Part shown: positions 22,066-34,364 of the stretch, one piece after another | Numbering within the stretch: position 1 is the stretch's first letter | Layout of the letters: every line of letters starts with the position of its first letter | Assembly (NCBI GenBank): GCA_023362775.1 | Contig: JALMGJ010000005.1 | Span: 62,997,463-63,061,462 of the forward strand | DNA: 64,000 nt | Direction: 5' to 3' | Source of the DNA: Charina bottae | Taxonomy: Eukaryota; Chordata; Lepidosauria; Squamata; Charinaidae | Translations under genes and position numbers: made by a program | The notes under the pieces: model-generated | Seen by the model: the letters and a program-made list of their open reading frames with translations, nothing else | Databases searched by the model: none | What the model was told of the DNA's origin: nothing

Positions 22066-22188
22066 CAGTGTTTCTCAACCTTGGCCACTTTCAGATGTGT
22101 GGACTTCAACGCCCAGAATTCCCCAGCCAGCCTTGCTTGAGGAGTTGAAGTCCACACATCTGAAAGTGGCCAAGGTTGAGAAACACTG
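22066..22188. mobile_element. hAT-type MITE with perfect 45-bp inverted ends
   Basis: Begins CAGTGTTTCTCAACCTTGG and ends with its exact complement. The inverted arms 22066-22110 and 22144-22188 match over all 45 bp, with a 33-bp centre. Flanks CTCTATAG (22058-22065) and CTCTATAT (22189-22196) form an 8-bp target duplication with one mismatch, as in hAT elements. It is non-coding and mobilised in trans. Related pieces: 25849, 44227 and 59588. Confidence 0.9.
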
Positions 22189-22327
22189 CTCTATATAATT
22201 AAGTAGGTCTTTGATGATATGGTTTGAGTGCTATCTATGAAAGTATTTCCTAGATTTCTACAACAAACCGTCTGTTTGACTAATTTCCTTGAGCCTCTTC
22301 TTAAAAGGCCCAGATGTACTATACTTC

Positions 22328-22450
22328 AGGAGTGAGCAACCTTGTTTTGGCTGGGGGCTGTATTTAATCTGGGGGAGTGACCCCACAGTGCATGCGGAGG
22401 GCTAAATCACACACAAGGCCCAGGGACAATGTTTTTGCAGGGCCTTGGTC
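22328..22450. mobile_element. Probable hAT-type element fragment
   Basis: CAGGAGTGAGCAACCTTGTT followed by GGCTGGGGGCTGTATT resembles the common reptile hAT terminus CAGGGGTGGGCAACC. No matching right end or target duplication was found. Confidence 0.4.
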
Positions 22451-24189
22451 ATTGCTTATTCTATTTTAAATAGTTTTAAACTTACTTAGGGGCTTCTGCA
22501 GCTCTTTTCATTTGTCATTTGTTTCATTTGTATCCCTTTTTCAAGTTTCCCTTAAAAAAAACACTGCTGCAAAATGGTCCCTTCCACCTCAAAATGCTGA
22601 GTTAATGCGCTATTGTCAGATCATTGTACAAGGCAGTATTCAAAGCCAAAGATGCATAGAAAGCTGTAGGTAGGGTTAGCTTCCTTAAGAACAGATTGTT
22701 CCTTTCTCTTGCCTTACAATGTATTACAGCAGTTTAGACATTAGGGTATCCCAACCCTGCAAATCACACCTTATGATCAGTAATTAAAGTGTTATTTATA
22801 TACTTTACTTGGGAAATGAGCTGCATTTATCTTCACTAAGACGTCAGAAGGAAAGCAAGGGTATAATACAGTATAGCTTGCTATCGCTTTTCCTCAGAGA
22901 ACAGTTTTCAAATATTGTATTGCTTTCCAGAGCACAGTACCAATCAATGGACAATGACCTTATGGGATTAAACTCCGCAAGGGAGGAAGAAACAGTATAG
23001 CTTCTTCTCTTCCCTTGCTTGAACATTTTCCCCTGAGCAACTTTGGTTTTCATTCTTGCTTCTATAGGTTAACACTACTTCAGAAAGAGCCTACTTTTGT
23101 ATTCAAAGAAACACAAAATTTGCAGCATTCGTAGACTTTTATGATAGGGAGAAATACATCACTTGGCATGATTAGATCTTGCTGCGGAGCAATTAATTTC
23201 ACTGATATATTGAGGCAGGGAGTGAATTCACTTTAGCATGTAAAGAAATATCCCAACCTCTTTATCTGAACTGTTGAATTGTAGTTTCCTCTTTTTGGGG
23301 GGAGGGGGGCTGCAGAATTATTTATCTGCTCCATTGACTTATGTGAGAATATGTTAAAGGCACAGTTCAGTTGCTCAAATCTGGCACCTTCTGATCTGAA
23401 ATTATTTATCCTCATTCTTGGGAATGTTCTGACTGCAGAATTTGCTTGATAAACTATTTTTTCCACGAGGTCTTTCTTAGAGCTTCATTTTGCATAATGC
23501 AACAGCTTGTTATCAAAAGTGGCTTCTTGCATTGTGGATTTCAGAGCTCAGCCTTACATCCTGGCAACTGCAGCACAAGGATGTCCTACTAACTGTTTTT
23601 AAAGGAGATGGCATGATATAACCCCCCCCCCTTTCAAATATTACACCAGCTGTTCAAGAATAGTCTCACCTCACAATTCCCAAAACATTTCTGACATTTG
23701 CAAGATTTATCTGAATTTGGTAGATATAAATTAAGGATGTTCCCTTTATGTACACACAACTGACCCTGGGTCAGATTGAACACTTTATTCCTCGAATAAG
23801 TTAATTTACATTTCCTGAAATTAAAATACAGGTTGAAATGAGTTATCTTTCAAAGTACACACTTATCTATAAGAAAAGTTACAGACAAATGTGCTTCTTT
23901 TAGGGGGCTATGTATAAAAAAATACATGTTTTGGGGAAATACATATAAATGGCACAACTGAACACATTAAGAAAAAAAGAATATGATTGTTCTTCCATTT
24001 GTAATAGTAATAACCTCTGGATTGTTCTCAGTCTGAAGCAGGAAATTGCTTTGAGCTTTTTAAAGTAATATAAATAGTTCAGATAAATGAAATAAATCTT
24101 CCAAGTGCTTTGCACCATCACTGGTGGTAAAAGCAGAACATCTTGCAGGTGCCATGAAATAGCCTGATTGGTTGAAAAAAAATCCTTTT
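22451..24189. other. Intergenic, nothing recognised
   Basis: Includes a short G run near 23297 and a C run near 23623. No element identified. Confidence 0.4.
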
Positions 24190-24780
24190 GTGATGTTTCT
24201 AGCCATAGGGTGAAGATACTAAATTGTAATCCAAAGGACAAAAGATGGTGAAAAACTCATATCTTCTTAGAACACACTTCACAAATGCAAACAGAAACAT
24301 ATCGAAGACCTTTTTAGCATCCAATGAGATGAAAACAGCCAATTCTAATTTATCTGCTGCAGGGTCCAAAACATCAGTCACCAAACAGATATTATCAGAT
24401 GCTTGTCTATTTTTTTTCATAAATGCAGACTGAGATGGGTGATTTATTCCCAGTATTACTTTTGGTAGCCTCTTGGCTAGTGTTACAGTTAATGTTTTAG
24501 CACCCATGTTAAAGAAAGATATCAAAACAAATCTACAAATTGAACATCTAATGAGGCTTTAATATTACTATAATATACATCTCATAAAATGATGTATTGA
24601 GTATAGAATGATTAAATTATTGTTAGTAAACCTCTAACAACATCCAAGCCCATCCTGGATTTTATTTTATTATGTTTTGTTTGTGTTTTTAGATATTTTG
24701 TATAGTTTTTAAATTTTTATTTATTGTAACCCGCCCAGAGTCCCTTGCATGGGAGATGGGCGGGGAATAAATTTGAATAA

Positions 24781-24819
<39 letters not shown>

Positions 24820-25560
24820 ACAACATAGATGCCAATATATCTATAAAAGTTCCATACCATTCAACTGGAAATCCATTAGGTCTAGGGTCTTCCTCCAATT
24901 TCGTAGACTGTGTTGTCTCTATAATTTCTTGTAAAGTCAATGGTTTTACCAGGTTATTCCCCCTTCCTCAGAAATCCCTTCCATTTCAATATTTCCCAAG
25001 AAATTACAGGTATCTCCAATAACTGAGTATAAAAATAATAAAACTGGTAACTGTCTCAGTTCATACCTGAATGTTGTTGGCTTGAATTCCAGATATAAAA
25101 TTCTGTAGTTTTTGTTGTTTCAACTAGTGAACTAAAAACCTTCCCGCTTCTCTCTTGATTCCCAGTAGTCCTGAATGTAGTAGCCCCAATTTAACCTTAG
25201 CTACTATAAATATTTGATATGGTTCATCTGTGGGATTTCTAGCATAAGACAAAAGTAAGTCTTTAACCATCTTTTCCAGCTGTATATGATTAAAATCTCT
25301 AAGTCTCTTTTTTGCTGAGATGATAGCAATAATGGATCCACAAATAAATGCCTTGAACACATGCCAGAGGATTGACATACTGATTTTTATTTCCAAAAAA
25401 GAGCAAATTTCCTTCTTGATATTTTCCATAAAAGAAAAATCTCTTGTAAGAGAAATGTTTAGATAGCATCTATAATTAGCTAATTTATAATTTTTATATT
25501 CCAGAATGAGACTCACTGGAGTGTGATCTGTGATTGCAATGGGCCTATGCAGAGAGTAAG
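24190..25560 (-). mobile_element. L1 LINE, N-terminal reverse transcriptase region
   Basis: Minus-strand frames, in order from 25516 downwards: FEIKISMSILWHVFKAFICG-like linker (SFLEIKISMSILWHVFKAFI), the LTLEEI-like block MTLQEIIETTQSTKLEEDPR-PNGFPVEWYGTF (24940-24689), and motif block KRLPKVILGINHPSQSAFM followed by ISLDAKKVFD (24525-24199). These correspond to successive blocks of L1 ORF2 between the endonuclease and reverse transcriptase motif A. Stops and frameshifts separate them, and a 175-bp L2-like tail is inserted at 24644-24818. Confidence 0.85.
24644..24818 (+). mobile_element. L2/CR1-like 3' tail inserted in L1
   Basis: CCCGCCCAGAGTCCCTTGC...GGGCGGGGAATAAATTTG followed by (AATA)n interrupts the antisense L1 frame. 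Flanking AACAACAT occurs at 24636-24643 and 24819-24826 (two of the eight bases could belong to the tail). It is younger than its host L1. Confidence 0.75.
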
Positions 25561-25848
25561 GAAGAGGACCTTGACAGAAATATGCAAGAACTGTTACCTA
25601 GACAAAGGGGACTGAAACCATTTTAAGTGCTGAGAAAGAAGATAATATTCCGAAGTGACTCAGACAGACACTTCCCTGATACAATGGGGCATAAGAAAGG
25701 GGGTGAGGAGGTAAAACACAGTCAGGCTTGCAAGATTCTGATATTATAGTCAATATCAATAAGGGTAGTTCTAGTCTTCCTGTTTTTAATGTGGAGTTGA
25801 TTTCCTGGTCTGGTCTACCTAGTGGGAGTGACTGGAGCCCACACACTG

Positions 25849-25883
25849 AGGTCCACACATCTTGCTGAGGTTGAGAATCACTG
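25849..25883. mobile_element. hAT-type MITE right-end fragment
   Basis: GTCCACACATCT, then GAGGTTGAGAATCACTG, matches the right arm of the MITE at 22066-22188 with a deletion between the blocks. Confidence 0.6.
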
Positions 25884-28113
25884 CTTTAGATGAAAAGGCA
25901 ATGCTAAAGGGGAATTACAGTCATCAAGCTTCATGGTGTGATAATTGTATGTGCTGCCGTTTCAAGGTCATCCCCAGATGAAATACTCTTGAATCCTCTA
26001 GCTAGATTTCCACAGAAAGAATGAGGTCAGCAGAGTGCCAGAGTTATTAACCTGTTTCTGATCTCCAAGTAAGGATTCTTAAATAAGTAGGGCTTGAAAT
26101 AAAAAAGAGACTCTTGAAAACAATGGCATGTACTGTATCTTAGGCTTCATGAGGGAAGTCCAGTGCAACCAGTTGGCAGCATTCTCTCCAGAACTTTCTA
26201 AGAGGCAGAAATTGAACATGCTGAATCCATCTAGTGAGCAATATGGGGCTTTGAATGTATAATGACCATATTCAGGAACTGTTGCCAAACACAGACTTTC
26301 CATTTCCCGAGTATTCATTTTCTTCAGGGTGTTTAAGAATCTACAGGTTATCATGGAGAGCAACAAAAAATTGTAGTGGGAGTTATACAATAGTGAAATA
26401 CTAAAAAGCCTGATTTATATATACCAAACTGATAAAGAATGGGAATTGTTGCATAACGTATGCAAAGAGGGTGTTTGCCCCTCCCCCCATGAAGCCAGCT
26501 TTAAATTGTACTTTTTAAAGGTCATGTAAAAACCTCTGTTACCTCAAGCCAAATGCCCATTTAGGTCCAGGTATCTGCTCATTACAGCCTCTCATATGGG
26601 CTGCTGCAATGAATACAGAGGTATGGAGGGGCCCTGGTGGTCGTGTGGCTGGAGGTTCTAGTAGGCTATGGAGCTGCTGCACACCAGGTTGAGCTCAAGC
26701 CACCACCAGTTGGCTCAGGGAGGAGTTTTAAGGGGAAGTTTTCAGTGATGACCTCCAACACCCTTCTGATAAGTTTTCAAGTAGATATAAAAGCCATAGT
26801 CTTCTTCAGTCTATCCCCAGTGTTTGGCACTCTTGCCTCTATAAAGTTGGAGAAAATGTTCAGTGGTTGAACTTGTTTTGTGTTCAGGGTCAATCATCTG
26901 TTTAAAAAAAGGAGATAGTAGGAGATAGAAAAATCTTTTGTGTGACATCCTGGAGAGCTGCTATAGGTCAGAACGGAAGATAGTTTGACCTGAACATAAA
27001 AAACTATCTAGCTATTATCATGAAAGGCAGGTGTAAGATTTATGCTTCATCAGTATGTCAAACCCTATTGCTTCAAACCATAAAGCTACAACCCTCACTA
27101 GTTACCATCTTGTGATTAATCTTTTCAATAGTTCTATCCTGCAACACAGAAATCAGTCTTTGTTTTCCACCATTGCTACACAGCTTATTAAAAGAGAATG
27201 AGATAAAAGTTATTTCTGAAATAATCAAATAGCACCAAAGACTTCAGGAATATGTCACTGAAGAGAGTCATTCTCATCTCTGAAGAACCAGACCGTTCCT
27301 CATCACATATAAATTCTTAATATTTATCCTTACTGCACATGACACAGATGGATCCAAACCTTTCTTTTTATTCAGTCTGTAATTCTTTTCAAAAGGGGAA
27401 GCCCTTTTATAATAGCATTCATGCATATACTGTATATTACCAATGTTTACTGAAGGGGTTATTGTTGTTCTTAGGCCTGTGCAAATCCTGCAAAACAGCA
27501 ACTTTGGAACTTGTAGGAGCACAGATGAAACATCTCCTTTTGAATAGTTAAAACAGGTGTGTCTTTTTTCCATGGTTGCACAGCTACTTCAGCAACTTCT
27601 CCTGGCTGACTCCACCTGCACGTGACCCTACCTTCACTTCACATTTTCCCCAGGGCATTCTGGAACATTTCTCTAGAAGGATCTGCACAGCCCTGGTTAT
27701 TATACATTTGTATAGTAGCTCACTGATTTCAAGTGCCAGAGCGGGAGAGAACAAGGTAGAGAGAGAGTGAACAAATGAAAATGTCTTTTCCTGAAGGTTG
27801 GCAATCAATCAACAAAATCAATCAACAAGAACAGAAGATAGGAAAGAGAGAAAAATATATTTGTTTTTTGGATGCTTTTTCTTAATAAAGTGGGCAAATG
27901 ATTTCCAGAAATGGCTTCCACATTTACAAGTCCTTAGTTAACTGCTATCGATTAAAGGTGAGCAAGGTTGGTCCTAGTATTTCCTGAGGCAAACCCTGTC
28001 CAGTTCAGGTGCAACGGGCCAAAGTCAGCCAAATTATTTTGGTAGCTGAGGCAGAAAATCGCACAAGTAACCTCATCCTTTTCCCTGGCAATAAAAATAA
28101 AAATAATATATAC
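25884..28113. other. Intergenic, nothing recognised
   Basis: No element supported. A stretch near 26625-26700 (GGGGCCCTGGTGGTCGTGTG) hints at a decayed tRNA-SINE head but is too weak to call. Confidence 0.4.
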
Positions 28114-28150
28114 ATTGGTTGTTGTGGGTTTTCCGGGCTGTGTGGAACAA
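28114..28150 (-). mobile_element. Penelope-like end fragment (tentative)
   Basis: GGTTGTTGTGGGTTTTCCGG followed by GCTGTGTGG is a very common terminal sequence of a repeat in lizard genomes that I associate with Penelope-like elements. Only about 37 bp remains. Confidence 0.4.
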
Positions 28151-31040
28151 AGCCTTCGACTATACAATATATACATTGACTATAATTTGCTACCCTTTCG
28201 TAACAACTGAAAAATGGGCTCCCTATGGTGATTGCCCCACTCTGCCAAATGGTAGGGCCAGCCTGATAGCGTGAATAAAGTAAAAGCAGAGTTACATCCT
28301 CTAGACCGTGTTTTGCTAGAAGAACCTTCTACCTGAACCTTTCAAACTGAACTGAACTGACTCCATTGTAGCAGTGATTTGTCCTATTTAGCTGTAGTGA
28401 AGATTTTCTGTTGATCAGCAGTGGTATTTGAAGGGAATAGATAGATCAAGCTAGATCGATAGATCAAGACAGAATCCTAGGCTTCAAATAGCCTTCCTCA
28501 ACCCGATGGTTCCCAACAACGCTAGACTTTAGCTATTGTAGCTAGGAAGTTTAGCTATTATGGAAGTTGAAATCTAACATGGATGGAAAGCATCTGTTTG
28601 AGAAAGGCCAGTGTAAAAAGGATACATGTTTATGAGATGGAGTTGATGCAGATGGTATATCTATGACACATAGATGGGCACATTCACTTTTTTGTGGATG
28701 GAGTAGAATGATTTGAAATCCAGAGTCAAAATGTTTTATGTTCGTTCTTCTGTAATCAGCAAGGGAGTCTATGTGATGTTACTGCAGAAAGATAATATAA
28801 GACAATGTTATTAAAGGGTGTGTTTTTTTGTTTGTCTCTTTTAATAAGTTGTGATGGATGCTGAGAATATCAGATTTTCTTATACTTTGTCATAAATCTC
28901 TCCCTCTGCCTTTGTTATTGTTCCACAGACTACTTGAGTTATGGGGGTCATGGGAATATGCCAGTGGGAATATGTGGGAATGGGAGGAACATGTGTTCTA
29001 AGGCTTTTCTTCCCCTTAATAGCATATCTTTTCCCTTAACTGTAGCACATGAAAACAATACCAATGTAAAATCATATTAAATCTGCTATGCTTTCCACAT
29101 TGTACTTTTTAATGTCTCTGTTCTGGCTTATGCAGCCAGAGTGAAATCTTTTCCAACCAAACAACATGTCATCAGTCAGACAACAAAAAAGCAATGATAC
29201 CCAACTCAAAAGAAACGTCTTGCTTTTCTTTTTCTTTCCTAGTATTAGATAACTCCCTAAAATACTAGCAGTCTTAGAAATGATCAGATGTTTTTTGTTT
29301 CTTATAAGAATGTGCTTAGACTTTGAGTGAGACAGTTTTCAAGCATTTGTGATTCTTCCACTTTAAAATGTTTCAAGGTGGACCTGGGAGAAAGGATGGC
29401 CATATCGGTAATCTTTTCCTAAAGAAAACACTGCCACCAGCTGGATAATAAATGGCTTTGATGGGAGATTCACATGAAATTCACTTATGTTTTATATATG
29501 GGTGCTTGGCTTGAGAAATCTCTTTTTCTTAAGGGGAGATGAATTTACCTCATGAATATACAGAGTATGGTGATAAACATTTTTATTTATTCATGCAATA
29601 AATTTTTTCAGCCAAAATAGAGGGGGGAAAATATCTCATTTGACCTTCAATTTGGTGTTAAAGTAGATAACCAAATATGTAAACTTGCATGCAGCTAATG
29701 ATCCCATCATCTGTGCCATCATTTGTGATCCCTGAAAAAGGAAAGGATATCCAGATGTGCAAATAATTAACTAGGAAAGTGAATCAGGAATGGAGTATAG
29801 TGACATCAGCAATAATCTACAGTAAGTTTTTTTTTAAAGATATTGTAATGAAGCCACTGGTACCTTGTACCACCTACCTAAATATCTTCCTTCCCTCCCT
29901 TTATGGAAGAGAGAAAATAAAATATTTGCAGCCCCTTCCAAAGCAATCAGAAGCTCAGCCAGCTGTGGAAATATTTGCTTGAATCTGGGTTTACTTTAAT
30001 ATGGAGTTAACAACATCCGGCAGAAGAGTGATTTCCAAGAGTGTTATTTTGTTTATTTATTTATTTTGTTTACTTTGGGTCACTACTATGAAACATTTCT
30101 GGTCTTAATAGCATCTCACTCCAATTCTAGTCTGAGCTTGAAAGAAAGAAACAAGATGTTCTTGGAGAATGGCCAGTGTACTTTGAGATGAAAGATTCTG
30201 GAATAACCTTGTTCAACTCTTCAACATTTCCGGATGAAGCATTTTTTATGCGATCAACTTTAAATTTACTGTTGACTCAGGCAGCCATATCTTCCATTTG
30301 TAACACAATCCCCCCACCCAAGTTTCCCATTGTTTTTCATCTTTTTTCCACAAAACCCCATCAAGGCAGACATTATATGGCAGTTGGGGTGCTCTCCTAG
30401 AGGGCTAAAGGATAAAATTATGATCCTACTCTGTTTAATTAAACTCCACCACTTTAAAACATGTTCTGATCACCCTCACTGACTAATTGCTAAAATGGAA
30501 ATCATTGGGGAGGTTTTATCTGTCACCAAATATTTTAAAGTAAATGTAGCCAGAATAGTGGGTGATAAAAGTGGTCCTATGGCAGAAGACATACAGTGAA
30601 TGTGTGCTGAGCTGCGATAGGGTTCTTAGCTATGTCAAAGCCATGTCCCTTGAAAAGACCGGAGCGAAGTGCTCAGGGAATTGGAATGGACAGGCCACCA
30701 CTTTCTTCAGTAGCGTGGACACTCAACTGCAATTCCATCTGTGGTCAACACTGGAAGGAAATTATTTATTAGTGTTCTCAACCATCTATTTCAAAGCAGG
30801 TGGGGGCAGGCAGGGGAAGCCATCAAAGTTTTAGATTTGCTCATAATTGCTAGCCTCCAAATCCACTTCATGAATTCCCAATACTCCTAAGATCCTCTTT
30901 GTTGTGTGCTTGTGTGTGTGAGAGAGAGAGTGTGTGAGAGAGAATCATATAATCTGACTCCAGTTTTGCTAACTAAGAAATTTTGGGGATAGAGAAAACT
31001 CAAGCCTGGAAGATGTCCATTTACTTTAGTCATGCCCCGG
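28151..31040. other. Intergenic, nothing recognised
   Basis: About 2.9 kb with few repeats, apart from a short mixed (TG)/(GA) tract at about 30904-30944. Short frames at 29779, 30176 and 30562 have no family resemblance. Confidence 0.4.
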
Positions 31041-31268
31041 TTTGGTGTGGTGGTTAAGGCATCAGGCTAGAAACCGGGAGAACATGAGTTCTAGTCTCGC
31101 CTTAGGCACAAAGCCAGCTGGGTGACCTTGGGCCAGACACTTTCTCTCCCTAGAAACCCTAGAAAGGAGGCAATGGCAAACCACTTCTGAAAAACCTTGC
31201 CAAGAAAACTGCAGGGACTTGTCCAGGCAGTCTCTGAGAATCAGACATGATTGAATGGATTTTAAAAA
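31041..31268 (+). mobile_element. tRNA-derived CORE/MIR-like SINE with Bov-B-like tail
   Basis: The head GGTGTGGTGGTTAAGGC (A box) and GAGTTCTAGTC (degenerate B box) is followed by the CORE-like GCTGGGTGACCTTGGGCCAG. The 3' part GGAGGCAATGGCAAACCACT...GAATCAGACATGATTGAATG resembles a Bov-B 3' end, then an A run. It shares head and CORE with the element at 34365 but has a different tail. Confidence 0.8.
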
Positions 31269-31912
31269 AAGTTCTGTTTCCTCACTGGTAACTTTAATCT
31301 TTGCTTAAATGGCTACTCCACTCTGCCTTTAGCTTTCTTCTATTTTCCTGCCTATTATGCACACCTTCCAGCAAATATCCCTCCAAAACCCAGTTTTAAA
31401 TGTTAAAGAAATATGGTTTCTTTCCTTCAGAGTGTTACTTTGGAAAAGATATCTCGAGCAATTTTTCATTTGGTTATATAAGACACAAACTTGTATACTG
31501 GACCTTTGCTTCAGAAGAGCTAGAATAATAGCACATGCAAAGTTGTGGTGATGTCATCCTCATTCCATCTCTTGCAGAGATACACAAAATCGCCCTTGGC
31601 ATGGTATCCCTGAGAAAAAAATTATATGAGACAGGTGTGAAACCCAGTCATTGTTATATTCAAATGAACTTTCCTATTTGTGCTGTGCAAAGGGAGCTTA
31701 CATAATATCATTAGCAAGTGAGAAAGCCAAATGCAAAGAAGATATACATTTTCTGTTGGGATACTTCCCAGTGTCAGAAGTTTAAGCCAATCTGTTTACT
31801 TCCCTGCTATACAGAAGCTTTAACAAGGACAGCAGACACAAAAGGGTTATGCTGTTCTTCAGGTAAGTGCTATTACAAATATTCCCGAAGTGGGACTGCA
31901 ACCCATAATCAA

Positions 31913-31917
<5 letters not shown>
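31269..31917. other. Intergenic, nothing recognised
   Basis: No element recognised. Confidence 0.4.
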
Positions 31918-31943
<26 letters not shown>

Positions 31944-32050
31944 TGTATGTATATGTATGTATATGTATCTATGTATGTATGTATGTGTATGTATGTGTAT
32001 GTATGTGTGTGTATGTGTATGTATGTGTGTGTATGTGTATGTGTATATAT
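31918..32050. repeat. Microsatellite (GTAT)n/(GTGTAT)n
   Basis: Pure ATGT units pass into mixed ATGT/GTGT units, about 130 bp. Frames across it on both strands are artefacts. Confidence 0.95.
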
Positions 32051-32087
32051 AGTCTCATCCATGTATGGTTGGTTTGTTCCAGTAGCC

Positions 32088-32770
32088 CACTGGAACTAGC
32101 CCATGGCAAAACAAGACCCTGCATGGGATGTACCATTGACAGATAGTTGAGGTGGCTGACACTGGGAAATCCTACCAGTGGCTGGAAAGGGCAGGACTAA
32201 AAGACAGCACTGAGGCAATGATCATAGCAGCACAAGAACAGGCACTAAGCACCCAATCCATAGAAGCAGGGGTCTACCACACTAGATAGGACCCAAGGTG
32301 CAGACTGTGCAGAGAGGCCTCAGAGACTGTCCAACACATAGTGGCAGGGTGTAAGATGCAGGCAGGAACAGCATACCCTGAATGGCACAACCAAGTAGGT
32401 GACATTGTGTACAGGAACATCTGCAGAGTGTATGGGCTAGACCCTCCCAAGTCCAGATGGGAGATTCCACAGAAGGTTGAGGAGAATAACAAAGCTAAGA
32501 TCCTGTGGGACTTCCAGATCCAGATGGACAGGCGGTACTGGCCAATCAACCAGACATCGTGGTAGTAGACAAGGACCAGAAGACAGCAGTGGTGATAGAA
32601 GGAGTATGAGAAGCTGGAGAAGTACCAGAGCCTGAAAGAGGAACTAGAGAGGATGTGGAATGTGAAGGCCAAAGTAGTCCCAGTGGTGGTAGGAGCACTC
32701 AGGGCTGTGACTCCTAAGCTGTGAGAGTGGCTCCAACAGATCCCAGGAACAATATATGAGTTCTCTGTCC
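32088..32770 (+). pseudogene. R4/Dong-like LINE: zinc knuckle and restriction-like endonuclease remnant
   Basis: The frame from 32299 reads CRLCREASETVQHIVAGCK, a C-x2-C-x8-H-x4-C knuckle (Cys codons at 32299, 32308 and 32350, His at 32335). Downstream is ILWDFQIQMDR, then in another frame NQPDIVVVDKDQKTAVVIE (Pro-Asp at 32550-32555), then SLKEEL-type and ERMWNVKAKVVPVVVGALR-like blocks. The order CCHC then PD-x(12)-D/E is that of the restriction-like endonuclease domain after the reverse transcriptase in R2/R4/Dong LINEs, which cleaves the target site. The second acidic residue appears as Glu, and several stops and frameshifts mark it as dead. The R4/Dong assignment is from motif memory. Confidence 0.75.
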
Positions 32771-32939
32771 AGGGGAGTGCAATGCTAGGACCTCTATAAA
32801 CAAATCTTTAAAGCCTCGTCATTCAGTCCAAGTCAAGAAAAGTCCATTAGGAGCTACCAGAAACAACAATACATGTATTTTAACATTGACAAATAAACCA
32901 ACTTCATATTCCTTCCATATACTTTTAAGAATCTTGATA

Positions 32940-33020
32940 TTTAATCCCTTTATTTATTTAATTTATATTACCGCCCGTCTTCCCCCAAAGGGGGAACTCT
33001 GGGCGGTTTAGAATAAATAG
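32940..33020 (-). mobile_element. CR1/L2-like LINE 3' end, minus strand
   Basis: TTTATTTATTTAATTTATAT then ACCGCCCGTC...CTCTGGGCGG: the complement of the standard 3' end (CCGCCCAGAG...GGGCGGTAATATAAAT plus tail), here containing a CCCCCAAAGGGGG hairpin. Confidence 0.7.
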
Positions 33021-34110
33021 TGTCCCAAAAGTTGATTTCTTATCATTTTTTCTTTGTCTCCACTCAGAAACTCCTTCACAAGTTTAAGACATATATTTTG
33101 TAAATTCAAGATAAGAAAGCTATCCAAATCACTTTTCTGATTTATTATTTGTATGTCCCCATTAATTATTAAGACATCAGCCAGTTTCATTTGTAAATCC
33201 AGTGTAACATTGTTTTCCATATCCTTTTTGGAGCCTAACATTTTTAAATCCATTTTCAGATCCACATTCAAATCAGCCTCAGTCTCTGTTTTATCCAGTA
33301 AAATCTGCTCCTCTTCCATAACTTCTTTTGAATCCATTTTTATAATAGCAGACATTCTTAAAAGCAATTTCTGAGTGCATTGTTCCCAAATATCCTTGAA
33401 TTCTTCCACATTCAAGTAATATTGCTCCATTCTGTATTAATGGGTCTCTTCTCCTTTAATTATAATCTTTAGCTCTCTCTGGTTCCCTTTAGTCAACCTT
33501 CAAAGTCCTCTCTTATCATGTTTTTTTTTCCTAATCAACACTTTTCCTTGGGAAGATTTCTTGCAGTTGGTTTCAAAATCTTCATGTATTTCTAAAATAA
33601 AATTTTAGACAACCCACAGGAAGGATTCTTGTAATGAATTTCAAAATCTTATTTCAAGTTCCTCTGGCCCCTTAATCCATTTGTAACTTTCCAAAATTAA
33701 TGTTCTAATCACCCTTTTGCTGTTTATTCAAAAATAAGATTTTTTAAAGACCTTAAACTTGCATAAAAATCCTTTCCTCAAGGATAGAAGGAAACTCACC
33801 CAGTGTGATGAAACTTGCCTTTCTGAAGGTTCTTAATATCCATAAAGCCATTAATCAGCAATTTCCAAAAGTGATTAAGAGAGGAAGTATGTGAACCCGG
33901 TGTCCTTTTAAAGGCTCTGAACCATGGTTTGGGCAAAGGTGACTTTCCCCTGGCCTCCAGAGCTCTAAAACCCACTGGAGACTGCTGTCTTATGGTCTCC
34001 TCATGGGGAGCCATTGTATGGAGCACTTGTGGGCAATCCTGGTCCTCTCTTTGCTCCAGAGAAGAATTCCAAGGAGCCAATCCATTCGCCGGCTCCTCAT
34101 TCCGCCGAGG
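33021..34110 (-). mobile_element. L1-like LINE 5' region with ORF1 N-terminus
   Basis: A minus-strand frame (33430-33008, 140 codons) starts MEQYYLNVEEFKDIWEQCTQ and is rich in Lys, Glu, Asp, Leu and Ile with heptad-like spacing, as in the coiled-coil part of an L1 ORF1 protein. Sequence upstream of it (33431-34110) is clearly homologous, block by block, to 58310-58900 (for example CCTTTTGCTGTTT, CCTTTCTGAAGG, AGTGATTAAGA, GTCCTTTTAAA). I read both as 5' UTR plus ORF1 start of one L1 family. The ORF1 identity is inferred. Confidence 0.6.
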
Positions 34111-34364
34111 TCATTGGCTCTGCTCTCGTGGAGCCGTCTTTAGTCAACCATTGCTTCCTGGAAGTCAGGCTTGTGCAAGGAGCTTGATGGGGCATGGATT
34201 GATGGGCTATGGTACATTAGGCTGTCTTACAAGCCCAAAGTGAAATACATCAGATCTAATCTCCTCATATGCAGAAATACAAATACTTTTCAGGGATGAA
34301 AGCAATTTCTATTCCACCCCTCCAATTTACCATATGATACTACATAGTCTAAACCTAGAATCTA
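34111..34364. other. Sequence beyond the L1 5' region, nothing recognised
   Basis: May include the rest of the L1 5' UTR (up to about 34250), but no diagnostic motif was seen. Confidence 0.3.

Noticed and set aside
22066..22188. CRISPR-like or miRNA-like hairpin
   Set aside because: Vertebrate DNA; a single palindrome with hAT ends and an 8-bp duplication is a MITE. There is no repeat-spacer array.
31718..32146. 142-codon Tyr/Val/Cys-rich frame
   Set aside because: Translation of the (GTAT)n microsatellite at 31918-32050.
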